From NCBI GenBank assembly GCA_017394885.1, contig JAFPWO010000013.1, forward strand, positions 1 through 64,000: DNA of 64,000 bases. The letters run 5' to 3'. The translations under genes and the position numbers were made by a program. The notes below the pieces were generated by a model. It searched no databases, was not told the origin of the DNA, and saw nothing but the letters and a program-made list of their open reading frames with translations. Every line of letters starts with the position of its first letter. Position 1 is the stretch's first letter. Positions 8,751 through 17,072 of this stretch are shown here, in pieces. The DNA comes from Lachnospiraceae bacterium (GTDB lineage Bacteria > Bacillota > Clostridia > Lachnospirales > Lachnospiraceae).

Positions 8751-9221
8751 TTATTCCGTCAGCTGAGAGGTGCAGTGCGGGCAGCGAGTCGCTTCGATCG
8801 GAATCTCGCTCTTGCAGAACGGGCAGATCTTGGTCGTCGGTTCTTCTTCCTCAGGCGGGTTGGCCGCAAGCTTGCGGGCTTCTTCCGCGGCGCGGGCCTT
8901 GTTGATCGCCTTCACGATGCAGAAGACGACAAGCGCCAGAATCAGGAAGGTGATGATCGCGGAGATAAAAGCGCCGAATTTGATGGCGACTTCTTCCTTG
9001 ACCACTTCGCCGCCTTCCACGACAGCTTCCTTTAACACGATCTTCAGCGCTTCGTCCAGTCCGTCCGCACCGGGGATCAGCGCGATCAGCGGATTGACAA
9101 GGTTGGTCGTAAACGCCGTGACCAGCGCGGTGAAGGCACCGCCGATGATGACGCCGATGGCCATATCGATCATGTTGCCCTTGATGGCAAATTCCTTAAA
9201 CTCAGAAATAAACTTCTTCAT
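8751..9221 (-). CDS. mscL: Large-conductance mechanosensitive channel with C-terminal zinc ribbon
   Basis: The first 115 residues are MscL: MKKFISEFKEFAIKGNMIDMAIGVIIG matches the amphipathic N-terminus and first transmembrane helix, and a second helix lies at about 82-105. The protein forms a homopentameric pore that opens under membrane tension and releases solutes after hypo-osmotic shock. The tail at about 130-153 adds a zinc ribbon, CPFC...CPHC, absent from the E. coli protein but, as I recall, common in Clostridia. It may let channel closure respond to zinc or stabilise the cytoplasmic bundle; that is inference. Confidence 0.95.
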   Translation of the reverse strand: MKKFISEFKEFAIKGNMIDMAIGVIIGGAFTALVTAFTTNLVNPLIALIPGADGLDEALKIVLKEAVVEGGEVVKEEVAIKFGAFISAIITFLILALVVFCIVKAINKARAAEEARKLAANPPEEEEPTTKICPFCKSEIPIEATRCPHCTSQLTE

Positions 9222-9268
9222 GAATCTTCCTCCTTTACCCCTTTCCTAAGCCTAAGCCGTATAGCAGC

Positions 9269-9297
9269 ATCATACTTCAAAGCTTATAAAAAAGCAA
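9269..9297 (-). promoter_or_regulatory. Promoter of mscL
   Basis: Minus-strand TTGCTT (9292-9297), 17 bases, TATGAT (9269-9274). The -35 lies inside the last codons of the upstream aminotransferase gene. It gives mscL a leader of about 40 bases. Confidence 0.55.
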
Positions 9298-10390
9298 GCC
9301 GCATCACCGAAAGAACCCGCTCCATCTGTGATTTTTTTCCGATCGAGATCCGCAGGCAGTTTTCCAGAGAAGGGCTCTGTCTGACGAGCCGCACAAAGAT
9401 ATTCTCCGCCTCCCATGCGGCCTGCATGCGCGAGCAGGATCCGGCGTCCGCAAAGCGGAGCAGGACGAAGTTCGCCCGGCTTTCATACGCATAAACCCAT
9501 TCCCTGAGCGGACTTTCATTGATGCTGCTGATCAGATATTCCCGTGCTTCCTGCACCTCCCGGACATAGTCCTTCATGTAATCGACGTCGGCCAGCGCCG
9601 CTTCGGCCGCCGCCTGCGTGATCGTACTGATATTTTTCGGATTGCGGATCTTTGCGACGGCTTCGATATTCTTTTCCGACGCGAGCATATAGCCGAAGCG
9701 GATATTGGCCAGTGCGAAGGCCTTGGACAGGGTCCGGCTGATCAGCAGATTCTCATAGCGAAGGACGAGCGGCGCTGCGGTGGTCTCTGCGAACTCTCCG
9801 TAGGCTTCATCCACCAGGAAGACCGTGTCCGGGAAACGCTCAAGCAGCGCTTCGATCTCCTCCGCCGGGATGAGCGTCCCGCTCGGATTGTTCGGGTTGC
9901 AGAGATAGACGAATTCAGTCTTTGTCTCTTCAATGGTCCGGGCCACCTTTTCCGGCTCGTAGACAAAGTCCTTCCCCAGTTCCAGATAGGAAAGTGCGGC
10001 GCCGGTCGATTCCGCGGTCAGGCGGAAATTATCGTAGGAAGGCCAGATGAGCAGGACACGGCTGCCTTCGTGCAGCCAGACCCGCACCAGGACTTCCTGC
10101 AGGGCGTCCGACCCGCTGAAATACAGGATGTTTTCCTGCGGCAGCCCCGTATAATCGCAGAGGCGCGCCATCAGGCTGTCGTTTACCGTTGAGGGATACA
10201 GGTGGAAAAAATCGTCCTGCGCCAGCAGCGCCTGCACGGCTTTTTTGACGCCTGGCGCCGGCGGAACGGTCGCTTCATTCCAGTCCAGCTTCAGAATCCC
10301 ACTTCTTTCCTCCGGCTCCACCGACCAGATCTTATGGGACGCTACTTTGTAGGGTTTGATATGGGACAGATAAGGATTCACGCCGCTCAT
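9284..10390 (-). CDS. HisC-like class I/II PLP aminotransferase linked to a cytidylyltransferase
   Basis: The 368-residue protein is a fold-type I aminotransferase resembling histidinol-phosphate aminotransferase: NPNNPSG at 165-171, Asp194 in VDEAYGEF and PLP-binding Lys223 in SRTLSKAF. There are no his genes nearby. Its ATG overlaps the stop of the licC-like gene, and licD lies just beyond. Relatives in similar settings make phosphorylated amines: 2-aminoethylphosphonate transaminases are found fused to cytidylyltransferases (PntC), and CobD-like enzymes decarboxylate phospho-amino acids. I infer that it makes the amine that the cytidylyltransferase activates. Confidence 0.75.
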   Translation of the reverse strand: MSGVNPYLSHIKPYKVASHKIWSVEPEERSGILKLDWNEATVPPAPGVKKAVQALLAQDDFFHLYPSTVNDSLMARLCDYTGLPQENILYFSGSDALQEVLVRVWLHEGSRVLLIWPSYDNFRLTAESTGAALSYLELGKDFVYEPEKVARTIEETKTEFVYLCNPNNPSGTLIPAEEIEALLERFPDTVFLVDEAYGEFAETTAAPLVLRYENLLISRTLSKAFALANIRFGYMLASEKNIEAVAKIRNPKNISTITQAAAEAALADVDYMKDYVREVQEAREYLISSINESPLREWVYAYESRANFVLLRFADAGSCSRMQAAWEAENIFVRLVRQSPSLENCLRISIGKKSQMERVLSVMRLAFL

Positions 10391-11304
10391 GCCTTGCCGC
10401 CTCCGTAATTGATGTAGGACGGATCGATCTCTTTCAGTTCGCTGAAGGTATCGATCTCCTGGATGTCACTGTCCGTGCAGGGCCGGATCACGAGCCTGTA
10501 CCGGTCTTTGAGCACTGCCATCGGCACCTGCTCCCAGTAGTACTCTTTCCCGCCCGGCATCGCGGCCACGGTCTCCAGATCCTCTGCCAGCCGCGCGCCG
10601 TCTTCCGCATCCCAGTATGAGATCCCGATGACCCGGTAACAGTTCAGGCCGCCGCGCCGCTCTTCCAGGATCACGCCGTTTTTCGCCACCGGGAAGCACC
10701 AGTCATCGGTCCGCTCGCTGTAGATCCCCAGGAAATTGGAACGGTAATGATATTTCTTCAGAATATGCGGATTGTGAATCAGCAGGTCCGCGTCGCTGAT
10801 ATAGGCGTTCTGCAGCTCCCCCCTGACTTTCAGGGCTGAGAGAATATTGTTGGCTTCCGCATAGTCCGGATTCTCGGCGAAACGGATCGTCGGATACTTC
10901 TCCTTCAGCACGTCGAAGCACTCGCCCATATACCCACGGACGATCAGGATATCTTCTATCCCGGCGGCCAGCGCGGCGTCGATCATGCCGTCGATCAGCC
11001 GCTTTCCCCGGACCGGGATCAGCGGCTTCGGGATGTCCAGCGTTACCGGAACCAGCCGGGCTCCGAAGCCGGCTGCCATAAATACGATGCGCTTCACCCG
11101 GTACGGCTCGAGCTTTTCAAACCCTTCTTCACTCACATATCCGTCCCGGATCAGCCCCTGTTCGCCCAACCGCCGCACCAGGGTATTTACCGTCCCCAGC
11201 GAATGACCGGTCATCTGCGCCAGCTCCCGCTGGGACAACGGCCTCCCTGCTTCGGACAGGGCGGCCAGCACGTCAAATTCTTTTTGTGTGATCGCAGCTC
11301 CCAT
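10387..11304 (-). CDS. LicC-like nucleotidyltransferase with N-terminal winged helix
   Basis: The 305-residue protein fuses two domains. Residues 1-62 form a winged helix-turn-helix (SQRELAQMTGHSLGTVNTLV at 24-43). Residues about 72-300 form an NTP-transferase with AAGFGARLVPVTLDIPKPLI at 77-96, as in LicC CTP:phosphocholine cytidylyltransferases. It should activate phosphocholine, phosphoethanolamine or a phosphonate as a CDP derivative for LicD. I start at 11304, where AAAGGAG lies six bases upstream. The promoter carries a perfect inverted repeat, so the N-terminal domain probably represses its own gene, perhaps in response to substrate. It overlaps the aminotransferase gene by four bases. 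Confidence 0.85.
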   Translation of the reverse strand: MGAAITQKEFDVLAALSEAGRPLSQRELAQMTGHSLGTVNTLVRRLGEQGLIRDGYVSEEGFEKLEPYRVKRIVFMAAGFGARLVPVTLDIPKPLIPVRGKRLIDGMIDAALAAGIEDILIVRGYMGECFDVLKEKYPTIRFAENPDYAEANNILSALKVRGELQNAYISDADLLIHNPHILKKYHYRSNFLGIYSERTDDWCFPVAKNGVILEERRGGLNCYRVIGISYWDAEDGARLAEDLETVAAMPGGKEYYWEQVPMAVLKDRYRLVIRPCTDSDIQEIDTFSELKEIDPSYINYGGGKA

Positions 11305-11326
11305 TTTTTCTCCTTTAAAAGCAAAG

Positions 11327-11375
11327 CAGACGTTCAATCCGCATTCAGAATACTACCGGATTGAACGTCTGTCAA
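11327..11375 (-). promoter_or_regulatory. licC promoter with perfect inverted-repeat operator
   Basis: The minus-strand promoter is a consensus TTGACA (11370-11375), 17 bases, then TATTCT (11347-11352). A perfect 15-base inverted repeat, CAGACGTTCAATCCG (11327-11341) with its complement at 11357-11371, surrounds the -10 and runs into the -35. The arms are 30 bases apart centre to centre. Extra TTGAA/TTCAA half-sites follow at 11384-11417. A repressor bound here would block transcription. Confidence 0.85.
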
Positions 11376-11446
11376 GAGATTATGTTCAAATTTTATTGAA
11401 AACCTTGTTGTTTTGAACAGATACCGAGCTTATTCGGGATGGCTTT

Positions 11447-12376
11447 TCAAAAGCCCTCCCGGACCAGGATCCCGTCCCGCCGCAGGGTTTCCTTATACGG
11501 GGTGTCCGGGTCCATATGCAGGCTGTGGGTGGTACTGCGGGCCTCAACAGGCGGAAACTCCATATAATTGCCGTATTCCTGCGTCAGAAAATGATCGTAC
11601 CCAGCAGGTATCGGCAGCATAAACCCTTCGAAAGGCACGCGGATAAGCTCGGCCAGATCTTCTTTCGGGAAATAATTGCTGTGATATGCGTCGACCGTGC
11701 TGACCGCGTGGGAAAGGCAGGGGGCGTCCTCCACCGTTTCAAAGCTTCTGGCCAGGCGCTCGATCTCCTTTAGATTCTCGTACGGGTCCCTGCCGGACCA
11801 GGAGGCCGCCCGCGCGCGGCCGGCCGCATCGAGCCGCGGATTGCTGCGGCGCATGTAATTGGAATTATCGATATTCAGCGCCTTGATCCGCTCATAAATT
11901 TCCTCTCCCAGCTCCGGCACCCAGGGATCCAGGGGGAGGATATCGATCCCGATGCCCTGGTTGATGCCCTGCCAGACATGGAAAGGCGTATAGGCCGTGG
12001 TATTGGAGTTGCGGAGCTTGGCGCTCCCGTAAAAGCAGCCCGGATCGGTCTGCGGCAGCTGCAGGAAATACGGCGCTTCAAACCATTCCGGATGCGCGCG
12101 GAGAATATCATAATCCGAGCGGGACATCCCGATATCCATATCATCGTCCCAGGGGATAAAGCCGCGATGGCGGACCGCCCCGAGCAGGGATCCGCCGATC
12201 AGATAAAACTTGAGGCCGTGCTCCGTGCACACACGGTCCAGTTCCAGCGCCATATCCAGCATGACCAGCCACAGCTTCTTGCGAAGCGGGGTCACGGTAA
12301 AATCACAGATCACTTCCTCTTCCAGCCGGGAAGCCGGAAGCTGCCATTTTTCCAGAATTCTCTGCGGTTCCGTCAT
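11447..12376 (-). CDS. LicD family phosphotransferase
   Basis: The 309-residue protein has the LicD core: GGSLLGAVRHRGFIPWDDDM starting at 61, with the acidic DDDMD at 77-81 typical of the nucleotidyltransferase-like fold. LicD proteins transfer phosphocholine or a similar group from a CDP carrier to a cell-surface glycan or teichoic acid. I start at 12376, where AAGGAG lies six bases upstream, not at the longer frame from 12415. It lies upstream of the licC-like gene on the same strand, but the licC operator-promoter separates them, so the two may be controlled differently. Confidence 0.88.
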   Translation of the reverse strand: MTEPQRILEKWQLPASRLEEEVICDFTVTPLRKKLWLVMLDMALELDRVCTEHGLKFYLIGGSLLGAVRHRGFIPWDDDMDIGMSRSDYDILRAHPEWFEAPYFLQLPQTDPGCFYGSAKLRNSNTTAYTPFHVWQGINQGIGIDILPLDPWVPELGEEIYERIKALNIDNSNYMRRSNPRLDAAGRARAASWSGRDPYENLKEIERLARSFETVEDAPCLSHAVSTVDAYHSNYFPKEDLAELIRVPFEGFMLPIPAGYDHFLTQEYGNYMEFPPVEARSTTHSLHMDPDTPYKETLRRDGILVREGF

Positions 12377-12461
12377 GAATGACTCCTTCCCAGATTTGCT
12401 GCTCCCAGTATACACTTTTCAAAAATATATGTAAATAGACCGCAAAGCCGGCTCCGCAGAC

Positions 12462-12489
12462 TTGTTTTTTTACCAAAAACGACTATGAT
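12462..12489 (+). promoter_or_regulatory. Promoter of the PAP2 gene
   Basis: TTGTTT (12462-12467), 16 bases, TATGAT (12484-12489), giving a short leader before the ATG at 12518. It lies in the divergent gap between licD and the PAP2 gene. Confidence 0.5.
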
Positions 12490-12517
12490 AGAAAAAGATA
12501 TCAACAGGAGAAACGAT

Positions 12518-13447
12518 ATGGGTACAACTTTTTATTTCGCATGGGAACCGGAGCTCATGGAAACGCTGCAGTCGCACATGGGCACGATCGGCACCACTCT
12601 CGCCAAGTTCTTTACCAATTTCGGGGAAGAACTGCTGCTCGTCGCCGTTTTGGGCTTTATCTACTGGTGCTGGGACAAGAAGTACGGTCTTTTCGTCGGG
12701 CTGGAGCTGCTCTGCGCCTGCCTGTGGAATCCGATGATCAAAAACATTTTCCTGCGCCGCCGGCCTTACTGTGACCACGCTGGGATCAAATGCCTAAAAC
12801 CGGTCGACGCGAGCGCCGATATTTACGACCTCAGCGTCCAGGGATATTCGTTCCCGAGCGGGCACTCCGCCAACGCCGCAGCCACCTACGGGGCGATCGC
12901 CGCCTATAAAAAGAACCGCCTGCTGACGGTTCTGGCGGTTGTCTTAAGTCTCCTGGTCGGGGTCAGCCGCGTCATGCTGGGCGTCCATTATCCCACCGAC
13001 GTTCTGGCCGGCTGGGCCCTCGGCCTGCTTATCGTGATCGTAATTTCCCTGGTGCAGAAAAAGGTGAAGCGCCGCTGGCTGCTGTATCTGATCCTTCTGG
13101 TGACCGCCCTGCCCGGTTTCTTCTACTGCAAATCGACAGATTTCTATTCCTCGTACGGGATGATGCTCGGGATGGCGCTCGGCGAAGCCTTTGAAAAGCA
13201 CTTCGTGAATTTCGAAAACACCCGCAATCCATTCTTCATGATCCTGCGCCTGCTGATCGGCTGCGCGCTGTTCTTCGGCCTGAATACCGTGCTCAAGATG
13301 CCCTTCTCGAAGGAATTCCTGAACGCGCCGACTATAGCTTCCTTCCTGGTGCGGACCGCGCGCTACGCGTTCGTCATCTTCTTCCTCCTGGGGATCTATC
13401 CGCTCGCATTCCGGGTGGAGAAAAAGAAAGAAAAGGCGGTTGCGTAA
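12518..13447 (+). CDS. PAP2 family membrane phosphatase
   Basis: The 309-residue membrane protein has all three phosphatidate phosphatase type 2 motifs: K75...RRP to 83, PSGH at 113-116 and SRVMLGVHYPTD at 150-161 with the catalytic His. About seven to eight transmembrane segments are visible. Members remove phosphate from lipid phosphates such as phosphatidate or undecaprenyl pyrophosphate at the outer face of the membrane. AGGAG lies seven bases before the ATG at 12518, so I reject the longer frame from 12485. The strand switch relative to neighbours means it has its own promoter. Confidence 0.9.
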   Translation: MGTTFYFAWEPELMETLQSHMGTIGTTLAKFFTNFGEELLLVAVLGFIYWCWDKKYGLFVGLELLCACLWNPMIKNIFLRRRPYCDHAGIKCLKPVDASADIYDLSVQGYSFPSGHSANAAATYGAIAAYKKNRLLTVLAVVLSLLVGVSRVMLGVHYPTDVLAGWALGLLIVIVISLVQKKVKRRWLLYLILLVTALPGFFYCKSTDFYSSYGMMLGMALGEAFEKHFVNFENTRNPFFMILRLLIGCALFFGLNTVLKMPFSKEFLNAPTIASFLVRTARYAFVIFFLLGIYPLAFRVEKKKEKAVA

Positions 13448-13457
13448 GCTGTTTTTC

Positions 13458-14969
13458 CTATAATCCTTCGGAAATCTGTTCCAGTTCAAACACCGTTTCC
13501 GCAATATGGCGGGCGGTATCGGAGGCGACCATGGCGGCCGCCCCCGTTTTTTTCTGCGCCTTTTCCCCTGCCGCGCCGCAGATATAGGCAGCCGCTGCCA
13601 CGGCGGTAAGCAGATCGTCACGATTAAAGCCGCATAAAGCCGCGGCGGCTCCGCTTAAAACGTCACCGCTGCCTGCCGTAGCCATGCCGGGGCATCCCCG
13701 GTCACACAGCCAGGTCTCTGTCCCGTCCGTGACCACGGTGGACGCGCCTTTGAGCAGCAGGATACAGCCGGCGCTCCCCGCGGCCTCTTCAGCCGCTTTC
13801 ACCGGATCGTCCAGGATCTGCGCGGCGCTCAGGCCGCTCAGACGCGCCATTTCTCCGACATGCGGCGTGAGGATCACGCGAGGTTTCCCGCTTCTTACCG
13901 CTTCCGGCCCGATCACCGCCAGGGCATTTAACCCGTCCGCGTCCAGGATCAGGGTCCCGTCAAAATGCTCCAGCAGCCATCGGACCGCTTTTACGGTCTC
14001 ATCACTCATTCCGATCCCCATGCCGAACGCGATCGTACTCACCCGTCCGCACAGTTCCGCAAACTCTTCCTCCCGGAACAGCAGGGAGCCGTCCCTTTCC
14101 GAAAGCGGAAACAGCGTGCTCTCCAGAATCTGCGGCGCGATCCAGGCCGATATGCTGCGCGGCACCGCCAGCAGGACAACGCCAGCGCCGCAGCGCATGG
14201 CCGAATTGGCCATTTCCGCAAGCCGCGGCGCGCCGCTGTAGCGCTCGCTTCCGCCGATCAGCGCCGTATAGCCGTAGCTTCCCTTGTGCGAGGCATGGAA
14301 GCGCCTGGGTAATGCTTTTGCGGCGTCTTCCGCCTCCATCAGTTTCTGCGTCCTTCCGACCGGCCTGATCCCGATGTCCACGTTTTTCAGTTCCCCGATC
14401 AGGTCTTTTGCCCGGCCCAGAAAATGTCCTGGCTTATAACCGCCTACAGAAACCGTCAGATCCGAGCGCACGGCTGGATCGCCCTGGCCGCTCTCCCCGG
14501 AGAGGCCGCTGTTGATATCCACGGATATCACCTGCGCCGTTTTCCGACATCGGTTGATCTCCCGGATCAGCTCTGCGGCCACGTCTTTTGCCGGGCCGTG
14601 GAAGCCGGTCCCGAAGAGGCAGTCCACCAGCGTGCTGTACGAAGAAAGAGACAGACCCGGCTCATACAGCATTTCCGGGATCCCGGCTTTCCGGCATGCG
14701 TCCAGATAGTACGCGCCGTCTTCGGAACACCGGTCCTTCAGCCGGATCAGGGTGACCGGAATTTCTTTCTCCCGCAGAGCCAGCGCGATCACATAGCCGT
14801 CCCCGCCGTTGTTGCCGCTGCCGCAGAGGACCGCGGCCGGCGCTTTCCAGGAAACCGCTTCCGAGACCGCCTTTCCGGCCCGCGCCATAAGCACCCGGCC
14901 GGGCGTTCCCGCCTCGATTGCTGCGGCGTCGCTGGCCCGCATATTTTCCACTGTCAGTATCTCTTTCAT
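13458..14969 (-). CDS. nnr: Bifunctional NAD(P)H-hydrate epimerase/dehydratase
   Basis: The 503-residue protein joins the two NAD(P)HX repair enzymes. The N-terminal YjeF_N epimerase has GSGNNGGDGYV at 50-60 and SVDINSGLSG. The C-terminal ribokinase-like dehydratase has HVGEMARLSG and AGSGDVLSG near its end. The enzyme turns R- and S-NAD(P)HX, damaged hydrates of the cofactor, back to NAD(P)H using ADP or ATP. It is a single gene convergent with the PAP2 gene, 10 bases apart, with no obvious terminator between. Length and motifs are normal. Confidence 0.93.
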   Translation of the reverse strand: MKEILTVENMRASDAAAIEAGTPGRVLMARAGKAVSEAVSWKAPAAVLCGSGNNGGDGYVIALALREKEIPVTLIRLKDRCSEDGAYYLDACRKAGIPEMLYEPGLSLSSYSTLVDCLFGTGFHGPAKDVAAELIREINRCRKTAQVISVDINSGLSGESGQGDPAVRSDLTVSVGGYKPGHFLGRAKDLIGELKNVDIGIRPVGRTQKLMEAEDAAKALPRRFHASHKGSYGYTALIGGSERYSGAPRLAEMANSAMRCGAGVVLLAVPRSISAWIAPQILESTLFPLSERDGSLLFREEEFAELCGRVSTIAFGMGIGMSDETVKAVRWLLEHFDGTLILDADGLNALAVIGPEAVRSGKPRVILTPHVGEMARLSGLSAAQILDDPVKAAEEAAGSAGCILLLKGASTVVTDGTETWLCDRGCPGMATAGSGDVLSGAAAALCGFNRDDLLTAVAAAAYICGAAGEKAQKKTGAAAMVASDTARHIAETVFELEQISEGL

Positions 14970-15010
14970 GATCCGTCTCCGTTCATAAATCGTCCGGCCG
15001 CCTTGTTGCG

Positions 15011-15047
15011 GAAAAAGAGCAGGCTCTGCAGCCTGCTCTCTTTTTTT
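15011..15047. terminator. Bidirectional terminator after the ferredoxin gene
   Basis: A perfect 10-bp stem (15016-15025 with 15030-15039) and 4-base loop, flanked by A5 and T7, give a T-tract on both strands. On the minus strand it ends the ferredoxin transcript before the NAD(P)HX-repair gene. Confidence 0.85.
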
Positions 15048-15084
15048 GCGGACTTATCGCTAAGTCTATCCCTTTAATTTGTGC

Positions 15085-15255
15085 TTACTCCAGTTCGATG
15101 GTTCCCATCGGGCAGGCGCTTGCGCAGGAGCCGCATTCGATGCAGGCACTCGCGTCAATCTCATACTTGCCGTCGCCTTCGGTGATCGCGCCGACAGGGC
15201 ACTCACCCGCGCAGGAGCCGCAGGAAATGCAGGAATCGCCAATCTTGTATGCCAT
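15085..15255 (-). CDS. 2[4Fe-4S] clostridial-type ferredoxin
   Basis: This 56-residue protein begins MAYKIGDSCISCGSC and has two CxxCxxCxxxCP cluster motifs (cysteines at 9, 12, 15, 19 and 38, 41, 44, 48). It is a small low-potential electron carrier for pyruvate and indolepyruvate:ferredoxin oxidoreductases and hydrogenases. GGAGG lies eight bases before the ATG. It is flanked by its own promoter and a strong terminator, so it is monocistronic. One likely partner in this window is IorAB. Confidence 0.95.
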   Translation of the reverse strand: MAYKIGDSCISCGSCAGECPVGAITEGDGKYEIDASACIECGSCASACPMGTIELE

Positions 15256-15293
15256 TTAGTGTTCCTCCTTCTCGATGGATTTTGATCATCGGC

Positions 15294-15322
15294 ATTATAT
15301 CGCCGTTCGTCACAAATTGCAA
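15294..15322 (-). promoter_or_regulatory. Ferredoxin promoter
   Basis: Minus-strand TTGCAA (15317-15322), 17 bases, perfect TATAAT (15294-15299). It lies 39 bases upstream of the ferredoxin ATG. Confidence 0.8.
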
Positions 15323-15337
15323 GTGTTTTCTTGCGGC

Positions 15338-16963
15338 TCAGTTGGACTGATAATCCTTTTTGTAACCGAGTGTAAGCGTGACTTCCTTATCGACATACTT
15401 ACCGTTTTCCAGGCGCATGAGCGTGATCGTCACTTCGGTTCCGCCGCTGTAATATTTCATGATATTGATCAGATCATCGTAGCTTGATACCTTTTCTCCG
15501 TTGAAGGCGGTGATGAAATCGTAGCGCAGGATGCCAGCCTTTTCGGCAGGGGTATCTTCGCCGACTTCATAAACGTACGCACCTTCCGGCATTCCGTAAA
15601 GCTGTACATAGGAGCTGCTCAGGTTCTGGAAAACGATGCCCAGGTACGGGTAGTCCTCCTCCGAGACCTCAACGCGCGCCGCCATCAGGGAGAGTTCTCT
15701 CATCACATCCTGGACGCCGGAGATCGGAATGGCAAATCCCACACCTTCCACATCGGTATCGCTGTATTTCGCGTTGTTGATGCCGATCAGTTCGCCTTTT
15801 TCGTTCAGCAGCGCGCCGCCGCTGTTGCCGGGGTTGATGGCCGCGCTGACCTGCATCAGGACCATGGAAGTACCGTCCTCGAAGGTCACGGTGCGGTCAA
15901 AGGCACTGACCACGCCGGTCGTGACGGACTGGCCCCAGCCGAGCGCATTGCCGATGGCAATGACGCCGTCGCCCAGGCAGAGCGTATCGCTCTCGCCGAT
16001 CGTAATGGTCCGGATCGCCTTCATGGTGCTTTCCTTGAGGGACTCGATCTTCACGCCGATCACGGCCAGATCGTTATCCGCATCGGTTCCTTTGATATAG
16101 GCTTCCGCGGATTCATTGTCGATGAAGGTCACATTCAGGCTGATGGCGCTTTCCACGACATGGTTATTGGTAACGATCCAGAGCTCACTGCCGTTGTCTC
16201 CGATGATCACGCCGCTGCCGGCGCCTTCCACTTCACGCTGGCGGTTGCCGTAGCGTCCGCTGCTGTACGATTCCAGGGCGGTCACATTTACGGAGACCAT
16301 GGAGGGCATCGCCTGTTCGACGATATCCGAGACATCTGTCAGGACCACGCCGCTTCCGCCGGGAAGGGCTTCCGCGGTCTCCACGACCGGCTCCCCGTCC
16401 TCTACGGTCACTGCCGGCAGCGTACTCTCTTTGTCTCTGTCTCTGTCTTTTTCTTTATTTTCATCGGTACCTTTTTCAATGACACGGTCATCGGAAGGCC
16501 GGCTCTGGAAGGAAGAATCCGACTGGCTCGGGAACTCCCGCTGGATATCCTGTCCTTCCGTGCTCTTATAGCCGTTGACCTGGGCTTTCAGATCCCGGAT
16601 GGTCCCGATCAGGTTTGACGCCGCATAGGTGCAGGCTCCGCCGATCAGCAGGACTGCTGCGAGGATCCCGGCAACAGCCAGCCCTTTCTTTCTTTTTTTC
16701 TTCTTCGCGGCGTTTTCCGCTTCATCCCGCGCCGCCTGTTCCTGCTGCCGCTTCTCAAGCCACTCGTTATACTCCCGCTGCTCTTCGGCCAGCCGCGCCG
16801 CTTCCTCGGCTGCGATCTCACGCTGCCGGGCTTCTTCTTCCTCGGCCGCCTTTCTGGCCTCTTCTACGGCTTCACTGCCGCTGATCGGATAAGATTCCGT
16901 GCTTTCTTCCGCTGTCGTTTCCGGAGCCTTTTCGTTCTGATCTATTTCATCGAACTCGTTCAT
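15338..16963 (-). CDS. Membrane-anchored HtrA/DegP-type serine protease with PDZ domain
   Basis: The 541-residue protein has a charged, coiled-coil cytoplasmic head (about 30-93), one transmembrane helix (95-114), a disordered Asp/Glu/Lys-rich linker, a trypsin-like domain with the triad His268 (TNNHVV), Asp298 (DNDLA) and Ser381 (NPGNSGG), and a C-terminal PDZ domain (about 440-540). It degrades or refolds misfolded proteins outside the membrane. The long cytoplasmic coiled coil is larger than in B. subtilis HtrA. The gene follows the LCP gene on the same strand, with a hairpin between them. Confidence 0.92.
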   Translation of the reverse strand: MNEFDEIDQNEKAPETTAEESTESYPISGSEAVEEARKAAEEEEARQREIAAEEAARLAEEQREYNEWLEKRQQEQAARDEAENAAKKKKRKKGLAVAGILAAVLLIGGACTYAASNLIGTIRDLKAQVNGYKSTEGQDIQREFPSQSDSSFQSRPSDDRVIEKGTDENKEKDRDRDKESTLPAVTVEDGEPVVETAEALPGGSGVVLTDVSDIVEQAMPSMVSVNVTALESYSSGRYGNRQREVEGAGSGVIIGDNGSELWIVTNNHVVESAISLNVTFIDNESAEAYIKGTDADNDLAVIGVKIESLKESTMKAIRTITIGESDTLCLGDGVIAIGNALGWGQSVTTGVVSAFDRTVTFEDGTSMVLMQVSAAINPGNSGGALLNEKGELIGINNAKYSDTDVEGVGFAIPISGVQDVMRELSLMAARVEVSEEDYPYLGIVFQNLSSSYVQLYGMPEGAYVYEVGEDTPAEKAGILRYDFITAFNGEKVSSYDDLINIMKYYSGGTEVTITLMRLENGKYVDKEVTLTLGYKKDYQSN

Positions 16964-16994
16964 GGTTTTTCTCCTTTATCCTTTCTTCAATCAA

Positions 16995-17034
16995 AATGCC
17001 CGCTCTCGCTGACATGGTCAGTATAGCGGGCATT
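16995..17034 (-). terminator. Hairpin between the LCP and htrA genes
   Basis: A 10-bp outer stem (16995-17004 with 17025-17034) encloses an inner CTGAC/GTCAG stem. The T-tract on the minus strand is short, so termination may be partial and let some LCP transcripts run into htrA. Confidence 0.55.
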
Positions 17035-17072
17035 TGTGATCAAATTGTGTTTTTCCTGAAACGATCCTGTGA

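Noticed and set aside
9284..10390. Histidine biosynthesis hisC
   Set aside because: No other his genes are nearby and the gene is translationally coupled to a cytidylyltransferase.
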